Positions 46,406-55,622 of a stretch of 64,000 bases of DNA are shown piece by piece. Both the position numbers and the translations under genes were made by a program. The stretch comes from Sphingomicrobium nitratireducens (lineage in GTDB: Bacteria; Pseudomonadota; Alphaproteobacteria; Sphingomonadales; Sphingomonadaceae). The stretch is taken from assembly GCF_026157035.1 (NCBI RefSeq), contig NZ_JANJZA010000001.1:1529001-1593000 (forward strand), read 5' to 3'. The notes under the pieces are model-generated. The model was not told the origin of the DNA, searched no databases, and worked only from the letters and a program-made list of their open reading frames with translations. Each line of letters starts with the position of its first letter. Position 1 is the first letter of the stretch.

Positions 46406-47668
46406 TTACGATAACTGGGTTCTGCTCTCAGAGTAGTTACTCGAAGAATGACTGTAGCGTGAAAGCGTGGCGGTGGCTGCAACGTCCATGGTCACGTTTC
46501 CCACCGTCCTGACCACATCGGGAATGTTCTCGATTGCGACCAACAAAAGCAGGGGTTCGATAGGAACGCCAGCGGCCATGGCTATGGGAGCGGTCGCTGT
46601 CACAAAGCCGATCTGTCCGGGCAAACTGACCGACCCCATGCTCGTGATTACTGCGGCCAATACCGCGGCAACGAGGGCCGGAAAGGCGATTGGTGTCCCC
46701 GTCCATGAGGCTACGTACAAGACGACGGCCAAGTTCATTGCAGGTCCAGTGACTCTGAACACGGCGACGGCAACGGGAAGAACGGTTCCGGCGGTGGCGA
46801 TGGGAATTCCAAGCCTTTCCGCGCCTCGGAGCATGGCAGGCATTGAGGCAAGCGACGATTGCGTGCTCACCGCAACTGCTTGGGCGGGCATTATTGCCTG
46901 CGCGAAGCGGGCGAGCGCAAGTCGCGCTCCAAACACCGCCACGAGGTATGCTGATAGGATGATGACGAACCCGACGCTCGATACAATCAACACATAATGT
47001 ACTAGTGCGCCAAAGGCCGCAGCTCCGGCGCTCGCGCCCAAAACAAAGGCCAAGCCGAAGACGCCAAGAGGTGCCAACCACAAGATCCATTCGATCATGA
47101 CCAGCATGACCGACGAAAAAGACTCGAAAAACAGAGTTAGCCTTCGACGCTGTCGCTGCGGTATCCGGGTAAGTGCAAAGGCAAATATCGTCGTGAAGAA
47201 TATCAGCGGTAAGATTGAGTCGTTCGCCGCCGCAGCAATCGGGTTGGTCGGGACGATGGATCGAAGAAATGTCTCGAGCCCGGGAATATGCGAAGGGGCG
47301 CTGATTGCAGGGACTGCAGCATTCAATGCATTGATGGCATCACGCCCCAATGGGAAAGCCTTCAAGAGAAAGGGAGTGACGATTGCCGAGATGATAGCCG
47401 AAATCATGAGCAGGGTAACAAAAAGCGCAAGAGACATTCCTGCCAAGCGGCTCGTCCGCGCCGCTTCCGCAGTGTTTGCGATGCCTACGACTAGTATCGA
47501 CACAATCAGTGGAATGATCGTCATGCGCAACATGTCGAGCCATACGCCGCCGACGATTTGCGCAACGCCGGCCGCCGTGCTCGTTCCTCTCCAATCGAGC
47601 GACGCGCTGACGATCCCGGCAACAAGACCGGCCGCCAATGCGAAGAGGATACGTTGCGCACCCGACAT
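46406..47668 (-). CDS. Dicarboxylate/amino acid:cation symporter (DAACS family)
   Basis: 420 residues with about ten membrane segments. The transport-core patterns of glutamate/dicarboxylate symporters can be seen: AAANDSILPLIFFTTIFAFAL, a serine-rich hairpin STQSSLASMPAML near 265, and the TM7-like region PVAVAVFRVTGPAMNLAVVLY. It imports acidic amino acids or C4-dicarboxylates with protons or sodium. The start is uncertain: ATG 47668 or TTG 47710, both without good Shine-Dalgarno. It lies between the mobile-element genes and the copper module, with lower GC than its neighbours. Confidence 0.85.
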   Translation of the reverse strand: MSGAQRILFALAAGLVAGIVSASLDWRGTSTAAGVAQIVGGVWLDMLRMTIIPLIVSILVVGIANTAEAARTSRLAGMSLALFVTLLMISAIISAIVTPFLLKAFPLGRDAINALNAAVPAISAPSHIPGLETFLRSIVPTNPIAAAANDSILPLIFFTTIFAFALTRIPQRQRRRLTLFFESFSSVMLVMIEWILWLAPLGVFGLAFVLGASAGAAAFGALVHYVLIVSSVGFVIILSAYLVAVFGARLALARFAQAIMPAQAVAVSTQSSLASMPAMLRGAERLGIPIATAGTVLPVAVAVFRVTGPAMNLAVVLYVASWTGTPIAFPALVAAVLAAVITSMGSVSLPGQIGFVTATAPIAMAAGVPIEPLLLLVAIENIPDVVRTVGNVTMDVAATATLSRYSHSSSNYSESRTQLS

Positions 47669-47944
47669 TCTGACGGTCTGCTTGCAAAACTCGCTGAATA
47701 CAATGTTCAATGATACGAAGCGGAAGTACTGACGCGCTCAATGGCAAAGCCAAATAAATGCAGCGCCGATTAGGGATGGCAGGCTAGGCCACCGATATGC
47801 ACTGACCTAAGCGATCTCCTGGCACCGATTTGCTAAGAAATGGCTCCAACGACGGCAATGGGTCGTTGCCAGCCCGGTCGCTTTCGGGGTGGGAAGCGGT
47901 CAGTCCGGTTGCCGGGTCAACTGGGGCGTAAGCGGACTAGGAGT

Positions 47945-48556
47945 CTACCTCCCCACTTCCACTTCCTCGCGCACGTCCGGTCCGACGGGCGCCAACGGCT
48001 TTTTGGCTTCCTCGAGCAACTCCGGCGTGAGGTCGGCCGTCCGAGGCGGCATTGTATTGCCGTCGCCCTGCTTGCCGTTCTCCTCGATATCCTCGAGCAG
48101 CATCTTCATCTCGGCGATTTCCTTGACCTGCGCTTTGATGATGTTGTCGGCGAGCTTGCGCACGCGCGGGTCGGTGATCGTCGCCTTGCGCGAATTGTTG
48201 ATGGCGATCGAATGGTGGGGAATCATCGAGCGCATATAGCCTCCATCGCCGATCAGCACCTGCTGACGGTTGACGAACAGAAGCCCAACAAAGGCGATCA
48301 CAGCGCCCGCCATGACCATCTTCTTGAGGGCGGGATCGCGGTACATGCTCCACATGAAGCCGAGCATGATGATCACCATGGTCGAGCCAGAGACTAAGGA
48401 GGCGATGAAGCGATTAAGGCTAAAGGTCAGGTGGTCTGTTTCATAAACCATCTGGTGCATCAGGATGAACATGACGAGCGTGGATGTCGCGATCATTCCC
48501 GCGAATTTCATCCACATCTGCTTCTGATCTTTGTGTCCCTCGTGTTCCTTGTCCAA
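47945..48556 (-). CDS. DUF305 domain protein with membrane helices
   Basis: 203 residues. Three hydrophobic segments (about 16-36, 50-68, 80-95) precede a DUF305-like ferritin-fold segment: MRSMIPHHSIAINNSRKA near 110 and DNIIKAQVKEIAEMKMLLEDI. Methionine and histidine pairs are typical of copper-associated members. The TTG start is supported by AGGGGAAG upstream. It follows the copper ATPase on the same strand, suggesting a role in copper handling. Confidence 0.85.
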   Translation of the reverse strand: MDKEHEGHKDQKQMWMKFAGMIATSTLVMFILMHQMVYETDHLTFSLNRFIASLVSGSTMVIIMLGFMWSMYRDPALKKMVMAGAVIAFVGLLFVNRQQVLIGDGGYMRSMIPHHSIAINNSRKATITDPRVRKLADNIIKAQVKEIAEMKMLLEDIEENGKQGDGNTMPPRTADLTPELLEEAKKPLAPVGPDVREEVEVGR

Positions 48557-48599
48557 CGATCTTCCCCTCTGTTTCCTCGATACTCTCCGTCTTAATGGG

Positions 48600-50945
48600 T
48601 CAGAGCACCGATGGTTTCAGGTCGAGAGAACGCAAGCGGAGCGCATTGGCGATCACTGACACGGAAGACAAACTCATCGCGGCTGCCGCGATCATGGGGC
48701 TGAGCAGGAGCCCTAACGCCGGATAGAGTACACCGGCTGCAATGGGCACGCCCGCCGCATTATAGACGAACGCGAAGAACAAGTTTTGGCGGATATTGCG
48801 CATCGTCGCTCGGCTGAGGCGATGAGCTTGGGCGAGCCCCGCTAGGTCCCCTTTGACAAGCGTCATGCCCGCGCTCTCGATCGCGACGTCGGTTCCGGTG
48901 CCCATGGCGACGCCGACATCCGCTGCGGCGAGGGCCGGAGCATCGTTGATCCCGTCGCCGGCCATTGCCACGCGTCGACCGTCGGCCTTCAGCTCGCCGA
49001 CGATGCGCTGCTTGTCTTCAGGCGACACGTTGGCGCGGATATCGTCGATGCCAAGCTTCATGCCGACAGCTTGCGCCGTGCCTTCGCTGTCGCCGGTCAA
49101 CATCACAACGCGGATGCCTGCCCTATGAAGCGCGGCGATAGCGGACGCACTTGTCGGCTTGATGGGGTCCGCAACGGCGATCAGCCCGGCGGGCTTGCCA
49201 TCGACCGCGACAAACATGACGGTCTGACCTTCGGCGCGGCCTTTTTCGGCTTGTTTCTGAAGCACGGGATCGAAGCTCGCGGCTTCGCGCATCATCTTCT
49301 CGTTGCCTATGGCGACACGGCGACCTTCAACCACGGCTTCGACACCCTTGCCGGTGATCGAGGTGAAATCGTCCGCGGGGCCGACGTCGATGCCCTTTGC
49401 CTCGGCGCCGCGCACGATGGCTTCTGCCAGCGGATGCTCGCTCGCTTTCTCGGTGGCAGCCGTAAGGCGAAGCAAGGTGGTTTCCTCGATTTCGCCGGTG
49501 GCCTTGACGGCGACCAGTTCGGGCTTGCCGGCGGTGAGCGTCCCCGTCTTGTCGACCACCAGCGTGTCGATCTTCTCGAAGGTCTCAAGCGCTTCGGCAT
49601 TCTTGATCAGGATGCCGTGCTGCGCACCCTTGCCGGTTCCGGTCATGATCGACATCGGCGTTGCCAGGCCCAGCGCACAGGGGCAGGCGATAATCAGCAC
49701 AGCGACCGCATTGACCAGCCCGTAGGCGAGTGCGGGCTCCGGACCCCAGATCGCCCAGACCGCGAAACTGATCAGCGCAATCGCAACGACCGCTGGCACG
49801 AACCATCCTGCCACCTGGTCGGCGAGCCGTTGAATGGGTGCGCGGCTGCGCTGCGCTTCAGCGACCATCTGGACAATCTTGGCGAGCATCGTGTCGCGAC
49901 CCACGCGATCCGCGCGCATCACGAAACTTCCGGTGCCATTGACGGTCCCACCTGTCACCGCGTCACCGGGGGCCTTGGCAACGGGGATGGGCTCACCTGT
50001 AAGCATGGATTCATCGACGGAGCTTTTTCCCTCGATCACTTCGCCGTCGACCGGGACCTTGTCGCCCGGGCGCACGCGAAGCCGGTCGCCGGCGCCGACG
50101 AGGTCGAGCGAGACGTCTTCCTCATTCCCGGCATCATCGATCCGACGCGCTGTGGGCGGTGCCAGTGCGAGCAAGGCGCGCAGCGCGCCCGAGGTCGCGC
50201 CTCGGGCGCGAAGCTCGAGCACCTGTCCGAGCAGGACGAGCGTGGTAATCACTGCCGCAGCCTCGAAATAGACGTGCACCCGTGCCCCGTGATCGCGGAA
50301 ACCCGACGGGAAGATGTGCGGCGCGACAGTCGCTACCACGCTGAACCCAAAGGCAACGGCAACACCCAGTCCGATCAGCGTAAACATGTTGAGGTTCATG
50401 CCCTTGAGCGAGGCAATCGCCCGAACGAAGAACGGCCAAGCGCCCCACAGCACGACCGGGGTCGCGAGTGCGAACTGAATCCATTGGGCGGTCGCTGGGC
50501 CGAACAGGTCGGCAAACGGCCTTCCGGGAAGCATGTCGCCCATCGCATAGAGAAACAGCGGTAGCGACAACGCGGCGCTGACCCAAAAACGGCGCCGCAT
50601 ATCGATCAGTTCGGGGTCGGGACCGTCGTCGAGGCTGACCAATTCAGGTTCCAAAGCCATGCCGCAGATCGGGCAACTACCGGGGCCGACCTGCCGGATT
50701 TCGGGATGCATGGGGCAGGTGTAGACCGTACCCTCGGGCATCGCTTTCTCGACCCGATCAGGCTTCAAATAGGTCTCCGGATCGGCATTGAACTTTTCGA
50801 GACATCGCGCCGAACAGAAGTAATAGGGATGGCCATCATGCGACGAGACATACGATGTCCCGTCGACAGTCACGGTCATTCCGCAGACCGGATCGGTAGC
50901 GGTGCCACCTCCCGTTGCGTGGTCGTGATGCTCGCAATGGCTCAT
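48600..50945 (-). CDS. Copper-translocating P1B-type ATPase
   Basis: 781 residues. The N-terminus has a His-rich start, a YHS domain ([18 protein letters not shown]) and a heavy-metal-binding domain ([18 protein letters not shown]). The membrane part has the CPC metal site (IIACPCALG), the phosphorylation site [15 protein letters not shown] and [10 protein letters not shown]. It exports Cu(I) from the cytosol to the periplasm, where CopA oxidises it. It resembles CopA/SilP-type pumps with double N-terminal domains in place of the CxxC repeat. Confidence 0.94.
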   Translation of the reverse strand: MSHCEHHDHATGGGTATDPVCGMTVTVDGTSYVSSHDGHPYYFCSARCLEKFNADPETYLKPDRVEKAMPEGTVYTCPMHPEIRQVGPGSCPICGMALEPELVSLDDGPDPELIDMRRRFWVSAALSLPLFLYAMGDMLPGRPFADLFGPATAQWIQFALATPVVLWGAWPFFVRAIASLKGMNLNMFTLIGLGVAVAFGFSVVATVAPHIFPSGFRDHGARVHVYFEAAAVITTLVLLGQVLELRARGATSGALRALLALAPPTARRIDDAGNEEDVSLDLVGAGDRLRVRPGDKVPVDGEVIEGKSSVDESMLTGEPIPVAKAPGDAVTGGTVNGTGSFVMRADRVGRDTMLAKIVQMVAEAQRSRAPIQRLADQVAGWFVPAVVAIALISFAVWAIWGPEPALAYGLVNAVAVLIIACPCALGLATPMSIMTGTGKGAQHGILIKNAEALETFEKIDTLVVDKTGTLTAGKPELVAVKATGEIEETTLLRLTAATEKASEHPLAEAIVRGAEAKGIDVGPADDFTSITGKGVEAVVEGRRVAIGNEKMMREAASFDPVLQKQAEKGRAEGQTVMFVAVDGKPAGLIAVADPIKPTSASAIAALHRAGIRVVMLTGDSEGTAQAVGMKLGIDDIRANVSPEDKQRIVGELKADGRRVAMAGDGINDAPALAAADVGVAMGTGTDVAIESAGMTLVKGDLAGLAQAHRLSRATMRNIRQNLFFAFVYNAAGVPIAAGVLYPALGLLLSPMIAAAAMSLSSVSVIANALRLRSLDLKPSVL

Positions 50946-50975
50946 CGCCCATTCTCCCTCTTTCTCTTGCCCCGG

Positions 50976-52097
50976 TCAGAACCAGGCGCGCACGCCCGCA
51001 ACAAGACGGGTGACGCTGGAATCTTCGCCTCCCGCGCGGGCGAGATCACCGGTGCGTCCGACCCGCCATTCGTGGGCAACGCCGATGTAGGGTGCGAACT
51101 CGCGCGAAAGTTCGTAGCGAAGACGCAAACCTGCCTCGACCACGCTCAGACCACTGCCGATCCCGAGTTCGGGCACATCCTGCGCCGATAATCGAACTTC
51201 GGCGCGCGGCTGGAGGATTAGACGCTGGGTGACCCGCTGATCTACTTCGGCTTCGAGTCTGGCGGTGATTTCTCCCTTCGTCGAGAGATACGCTGTCGCA
51301 TCTACCTCGAACTCGTAGGGTGCCAAACCAAGGATACCAACTGCGAGATAGGTGCGCTCGGGTCCCGTCAGGTCCTGTCGGATGCCAACCTGCGCATCGA
51401 AGAAGGCCGCGATCGCATGGCTCCACCGCGCCTCGACGTCAGCGCTTTCGAGCGAACCACCGAACTCGCCTTCGCCCTCGCTTTTGACCCACAGCTTGTC
51501 GATGTCGCCGCCATACCAACCCTGCACATCCCAAAGGTGGGATTCATGACGACCGTCGGTGCGTAGCTCGACCCGGTCGGCCATGACCAGCAGGTGCGTG
51601 CCGCCATCGGTGTCTTCGATGAGCTCCTCACGCGCTTCGCGCATGGCTTTCTCACCCCAGATCGCAATAGCTGCGCGTGCCGGGCCGCTCCCTGCGGCGG
51701 CCGGTGGTCCGGCCAGGGGAATGTTGTCATCGTTGGGCATCGCATGCCCCATCGCCGCATGATCGACCTCCTGCGCATCGCCTTGCAACGCGGCGTGCAT
51801 GTCATGGTTCATCTGCTGATGGCCGCCATGATCTCTTTCCGGCTTCTCGGTAGGAGGCTCGGCGCTCATCTCGTGGCCCATCGTCGCATGGTCCATCACA
51901 TCATGGCTCATATCGCCATGGTCCATGGCCTGAGCAGCCGGCGGATCCTCGACCGGCATCTGCGTGCCGGGGCGATGGTCGTGGCTAGTCGGCGGAGTAG
52001 GCTGTTCCGCCACCGGAGCATGACCCGCATGAGCGTCATGGTCTTGATGTTCCTGGATCGCGAGCGCGCCGGCCATCACGATCGGAAACAGGATCAT
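50976..52097 (-). CDS. copB: Copper resistance outer-membrane protein CopB
   Basis: 373 residues with a signal peptide (about 1-14). The first 120 residues are rich in His and Met with repeated MDHG/MGHE/HDM patterns that can bind copper. The C-terminal about 240 residues form a CopB beta-barrel (YLAVGILGLAPYEFEVDATAYLS) and end in tryptophan-phenylalanine, as in outer-membrane proteins. It overlaps copA by four bases. Confidence 0.92.
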   Translation of the reverse strand: MILFPIVMAGALAIQEHQDHDAHAGHAPVAEQPTPPTSHDHRPGTQMPVEDPPAAQAMDHGDMSHDVMDHATMGHEMSAEPPTEKPERDHGGHQQMNHDMHAALQGDAQEVDHAAMGHAMPNDDNIPLAGPPAAAGSGPARAAIAIWGEKAMREAREELIEDTDGGTHLLVMADRVELRTDGRHESHLWDVQGWYGGDIDKLWVKSEGEGEFGGSLESADVEARWSHAIAAFFDAQVGIRQDLTGPERTYLAVGILGLAPYEFEVDATAYLSTKGEITARLEAEVDQRVTQRLILQPRAEVRLSAQDVPELGIGSGLSVVEAGLRLRYELSREFAPYIGVAHEWRVGRTGDLARAGGEDSSVTRLVAGVRAWF

Positions 52098-53839
52098 GCA
52101 TCATCTCCCGACGGTGTGGAGACGGTCACGATCTGAAACATCCCCGCATGCATGTGGTAGAGTAGATGACAGTGGAACGCCCAGTCGCCGGGCTCGTCGG
52201 CAGTGAGGTCGAATTCGACACTCTTGCCCGGCTGGACCGCGACCGTGTGCTTGAGGGGCTGATGCCCCTCGGGCGCGCCATTGACCAGTTCGAAGAAGTG
52301 GCCGTGCAAGTGGATCGGGTGCACCATCATCGTGTCGTTGACCAGCTTCACGCGCACACGCTCGTTGTAGGCGAAGCGGATCGGCTGGTCGGCGACGGCG
52401 GAGAACTTCTTGCCGTCGAACGACCACATGTAGCGTTCCATGTTGCCGGTCAGGTGGATTTCCATCCGGCGCGAGGGACGCCGCGGGTCTTTGTTGCGCT
52501 TGGCAGCCTTTAGGTCGGCGTAAGTCAGCACGCGATGATCGACTTCGCGCAAGCCCAGACCGGGATCGTCGAAGCCACTTACCGGGTTCATCGCCACCAT
52601 ATCCATGCCGACGCCCGCATCCACGGTCGGGGGTAGCAGCGAGGTGTCGCGCATCTTCATGCCGCCACTCGTGTCCGTGTCGTTGCCGCCGCCCATATCA
52701 TGACCGGCATGTGCGCCGCCGCCATGAGCCATCGTTCCGTGGCCCATGTCCGTCATGGTCAAAATGGGAGGCGAGCGAAGCGCAGGCACCGCGGCGCGCG
52801 CACCCGGTCGGCTCGCTAGCGTCGCAACGCCCATGCCCGAACGGTCCATCGCCTCGGCGACCAGTGTATAGGCATCAATCGCGCCGGGCTCGACGACCAC
52901 GTCATAGGTCTCGGCAGGGCCGATCTGGAACTCGTCAACTTCCAACGGCGAGACCGGTTGCCCGTCAACATGCACCACCGACATCGGTAAGCCTGGTATC
53001 CGCACGTTGAAGAAGGTCATCGCCCCCGCATTGATGAAGCGTAGGCGGACTCGCTCGCCGGGTCGGAAGGCATATTCAAGACCGTCCTTCGGTCCATGAC
53101 CATTCAACAAGTAAGTGTAGGTCGAGGCAGTGACATCGAGGATGTCGGTCGGCATCATCCGCATGCGCGCCCACTCGCGCCGTTCCTCGTCGGTGAGGGG
53201 ATAATCGTCGGACCAGGTCCGCTTCTGGTAGTTGAAGTAGCCCTCGGCCTTCTTGAGTTTATCAAAAATGACATGCGGATGCATCGGACTGAATTCACTG
53301 AGCACGACGACATAATCGCGCGTCACTTCGATCGAGTCGCCACCCGCAGGATCGACCACGATCGGTCCGTAATGGCCCACCTGCTCCTGCAAGCCCGAAT
53401 GACTGTGCCACCAGTAGGTGCCACTCTGCCGAACGGGAAATTCGGCGACGAAGGTCTTGCCGGGCTTGATGCCTGGGAAGCTGACACCGGGCACGCCGTC
53501 GAGCTGGAACGGCAAGAGCAGTCCATGCCAGTGGATCGAGGTGTCCTCGCCAAGCATGTTGTGGACGGCCAGGCGAACGTCGGTGCCCTCCTGCAGTCGC
53601 AACAGGGGGCCGGGGATAGATCCGTTGACCGCCACGGCATGACCTGCCTGGCCGCCGACGGAAAAGCTGGTGTGCTCGACATGCAGGTCGATGGCTGGCC
53701 CTCGAGCCTCATCGAAGCCTTTGCGCACATCCTGCGCCATGATTGAGCCGCCTCGTGCCCAGACGGGAAGCGCCAGTCCTGTGGCGCCGAAGCCACCCAG
53801 TGCGAGCAAAGAGCGTCTAGAAATGCGAGAATCGATCAT
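52094..53839 (-). CDS. copA: Multicopper oxidase CopA
   Basis: 581 residues with a twin-arginine signal (RISRRSLLALGGFG) for folded export to the periplasm. Four copper-binding motifs are present: SIHWHGLL near 105, YWWHSHSGLQ near 147, HPIHLHGHFF near 500 and WAFHCHLLYHMHAGM near 550. A Met/His-rich insert (MGHGTMAHGGG-type) is near 375-400. It oxidises Cu(I) to Cu(II). It is the first gene of the minus-strand copper operon, divergent from csoR. Confidence 0.95.
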   Translation of the reverse strand: MIDSRISRRSLLALGGFGATGLALPVWARGGSIMAQDVRKGFDEARGPAIDLHVEHTSFSVGGQAGHAVAVNGSIPGPLLRLQEGTDVRLAVHNMLGEDTSIHWHGLLLPFQLDGVPGVSFPGIKPGKTFVAEFPVRQSGTYWWHSHSGLQEQVGHYGPIVVDPAGGDSIEVTRDYVVVLSEFSPMHPHVIFDKLKKAEGYFNYQKRTWSDDYPLTDEERREWARMRMMPTDILDVTASTYTYLLNGHGPKDGLEYAFRPGERVRLRFINAGAMTFFNVRIPGLPMSVVHVDGQPVSPLEVDEFQIGPAETYDVVVEPGAIDAYTLVAEAMDRSGMGVATLASRPGARAAVPALRSPPILTMTDMGHGTMAHGGGAHAGHDMGGGNDTDTSGGMKMRDTSLLPPTVDAGVGMDMVAMNPVSGFDDPGLGLREVDHRVLTYADLKAAKRNKDPRRPSRRMEIHLTGNMERYMWSFDGKKFSAVADQPIRFAYNERVRVKLVNDTMMVHPIHLHGHFFELVNGAPEGHQPLKHTVAVQPGKSVEFDLTADEPGDWAFHCHLLYHMHAGMFQIVTVSTPSGDDA

Positions 53840-53870
53840 CGCGCTTGTGTCTCCTCTGTGCCTCGCATAT

Positions 53871-53887
53871 ATACCCCCATAGGGTAT
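53871..53887. promoter_or_regulatory. CsoR operator
   Basis: ATACCC-CCATA-GGGTAT is a perfect 6-bp inverted repeat with a five-base centre. It lies between the copA start (32 bases away) and the csoR start (22 bases away), in the G/C-tract form typical of CsoR/RcnR operators. Cu(I) binding to CsoR would release it and induce both genes. Confidence 0.75.
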
Positions 53888-53908
53888 TTGCAAGAGGGCC
53901 TTTTGACC

Positions 53909-54175
53909 ATGAAAAGCGCGAAAGTCGTCAACCGCCTCAAACGCATTGAGGGACAGGTGCGCGGAATCCAGAAGATGGTGGAGGACGATCGATACTGCAT
54001 CGACATCCTAACGCAGATCCAAGCGATCAAGGCAGCGATCGGAAAGGTCGAGAGCGAGGTCTTGCGCAATCACGCCCGCCATTGTGTGCGTGATGCAATC
54101 GCGAGCGGCGATGAGGACGATCAGGCGACGAAATTCGCTGAGCTGATCGAACTTTTCGAGAAAGTGAAACGCTAG
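53909..54175 (+). CDS. csoR: Copper-sensing repressor CsoR
   Basis: 88 residues, the normal size of CsoR/RcnR helical repressors. The Cu(I) ligands are C30, H55 and C59, with the same spacing (25 and 4) as Mycobacterium C36-H61-C65. N-terminal sequence VVNRLKRIEGQVRGIQKMVE is the family DNA-binding face. It represses the divergent copper operon and itself through the palindrome at 53871. The ATG has AGAGGG upstream. Confidence 0.93.
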   Translation: MKSAKVVNRLKRIEGQVRGIQKMVEDDRYCIDILTQIQAIKAAIGKVESEVLRNHARHCVRDAIASGDEDDQATKFAELIELFEKVKR

Positions 54176-54260
54176 CCCGCATTTAGGCAACTATGAAGAT
54201 GGGCTTCTACGGAACTGAGAGTCCGCAATTGGGTCGTTAGCGGAAGGTCCGAAAATACGG

Positions 54261-54290
54261 AAAAAGCCCCACCGTTTCCAGTGAGGGCTT
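54261..54290 (-). terminator. Rho-independent terminator of the element's right-end gene
   Basis: Read on the minus strand, AAGCCCTCAC and GGTGGGGCTT form a stem around a TGGAAAC-like loop, followed by TTTTT. It lies 55 bases downstream of the stop codon at 54345 and fits that gene. Confidence 0.7.
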
Positions 54291-54344
54291 CCTAGTCCCT
54301 CCTAGTGGGGCGCGCGGGGCGGGTAAGGCGCGGGGCGACATATT

Positions 54345-55115
54345 CTAAGCGCCTTCGAGGAGCGCATGCACGTCGTGAATTTCACTTCCTGTGGTGATGC
54401 GGAAGATCACCTCGATCGGCTCTCCTGCCTTCTTCGCACCCTTGCGTGTTTCTTTAGGCACATCGTAAACGATCATCCCCCCGGACATTTCGCCAGGGTC
54501 GATTGTCGTGGTCCGCATGTTGTCCTTCAATTGCGCGATCCCGGCTGCGTTCTGAGCCGCGAGGCTATCGAACAGCTGCTGGTTTTGGAGGGAAGCCAAT
54601 TGCTGAGCTGCCTGGGCTTGGCCAGCGTTATACCCCGAGTATGTCGTGAACGAGTTGAACGACGTGCCGCCTACGTTTCCGAAAGTGGTAGCGGTGCCGC
54701 TTGAATAGCCCGCGTTAGCCGCGTTCATGCTATTTCCAATCGCTCCCAGCGCGGCCCCCACCGCTGCCCACGTCTGGCGCTTCTTCTCTTCTTTGGCGAG
54801 TTGTTCATATGTGACTGCCGGGACAAACTCGGCTCCGTCCAATGAGATCGTAACGTTCTCCGGTCCGACATTGAACGGCTTGCTGCCTGCGTTCATTACG
54901 AGGATCTGGAAGCGACCGCGCTTCTTGGTTTTCTCCTCAATCGGCATCATTCGAACTACGGCAGTTTCGCCAAAGCTTTCGATCGCTGCGAGGCCATCAA
55001 TCATCTTCACACGCTGCCCGCCCTGCGCTTGAAGGCTCAGTTCAAACTTTTGGGCGATGGCCGGACTTGCCAACGCGAGCGACAGTGCGGCGAGATATAA
55101 TGCGCGATTCGCCAT
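54345..55115 (-). CDS. Secreted hypothetical protein at the right end of the element
   Basis: 256 residues with a Sec signal peptide (about 1-22, ASPAIAQ). After a beta-rich region (about 25-105) comes a glycine, asparagine and alanine-rich low-complexity segment (NAANAGYSSGTATTFGNVGG, GQAQAAQQLASLQNQQLF), then a further beta region near the C-terminus. It is probably periplasmic or outer-surface. No family is recognised. GGGAAT precedes the ATG at 55115; it has its own terminator. Confidence 0.72.
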   Translation of the reverse strand: MANRALYLAALSLALASPAIAQKFELSLQAQGGQRVKMIDGLAAIESFGETAVVRMMPIEEKTKKRGRFQILVMNAGSKPFNVGPENVTISLDGAEFVPAVTYEQLAKEEKKRQTWAAVGAALGAIGNSMNAANAGYSSGTATTFGNVGGTSFNSFTTYSGYNAGQAQAAQQLASLQNQQLFDSLAAQNAAGIAQLKDNMRTTTIDPGEMSGGMIVYDVPKETRKGAKKAGEPIEVIFRITTGSEIHDVHALLEGA

Positions 55116-55404
55116 GGTAATTCCCGTCCCTAATCTACGATAAACTAGCGTATCGTTACGCCGGACTAACAGAAAGTAAACGGCAGGCTCGTATTGGCGT
55201 GTTAACGGCGTGCCTTCGCACGGCCCACAGCGTTCAACATTTTCGATCGCGTGCCTATGTTGCATCTATGTTGCATGGAGTTGCCGAGACGCTATCGGAA
55301 ACGGCGGAAAACAAACGAAATCCATTGCAGCACAGCGCAACACTTTTGGCCCGCAAAAGCCGGCGCGCAAGCAAGCCGACTATCTGATATCGTTGCGGAA
55401 AGTT

Positions 55405-55453
55405 TGGTAGCGGAGGAGGGACTCGAACCCCCGACACGCGGATTATGATTCCG
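55405..55453. repeat. attR: right copy of the 49-bp att repeat
   Basis: Identical to 39832-39880 except for position 55424. It is the 3' half of the intact tRNA-Met gene, from the anticodon loop to CCA. The difference falls in the T-loop (TTCGAGT here, TTCAAGT on the left). Confidence 0.92.
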
Positions 55454-55481
55454 CTGCTCTAACCAGCTGAGCTACTCCGCC
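55405..55481 (-). tRNA. tRNA-Met (CAU), elongator
   Basis: 77 bases with encoded CCA. Acceptor stem GGCGGAG/CTCCGCT (one G-U pair), D-arm GCTCAGCTGGTTAGAGC, anticodon stem GCGGA/TCCGC around the loop ATCATAA (anticodon CAT), and T-arm GGGGGTTCGAGTCCCTC. An Ile2 tRNA with the same anticodon is the alternative, but the stems match elongator Met. Its 3' half was recreated by integration of the element. Confidence 0.9.
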
Positions 55482-55622
55482 ATTCCAGGCAGTGCGGGGT
55501 CAATCGACCCGCTGCGGGGCGTGCCTATAGGGCGCTCCATCGCCCCGGTCAATCGGGAAGGAACCGGTGGCGAGGCGCCACGTTCACGAGGGGACGAACC
55601 TCTTGTGAAAAGGGCGTGAGTG

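Larger units (their letters stand above)
39832..55453. mobile_element. Integrated genomic island in tRNA-Met with copper-resistance cargo
   Basis: The 15.6-kb segment is bounded by a 49-bp direct repeat of the tRNA-Met 3' half and carries a tyrosine integrase near its left end, as expected of tRNA-targeting elements. Genes on the left: HEPN-like protein, integrase, regulator, small HTH protein, primase-polymerase, lipoprotein, HNH endonuclease, HGGxSTG protein. On the right: symporter and copper genes. No capsid, tail, large terminase, conjugation or relaxase gene is recognised, so it may be a phage satellite or mobilizable island depending on a helper. Confidence 0.9.

Noticed and set aside
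46328-46415. Inverted repeat GTTATCGTA / TACGATAAC
   Set aside because: Nine-base arms are separated by 70 bases and straddle the symporter stop codon; too loose for a terminator or an insertion sequence end.
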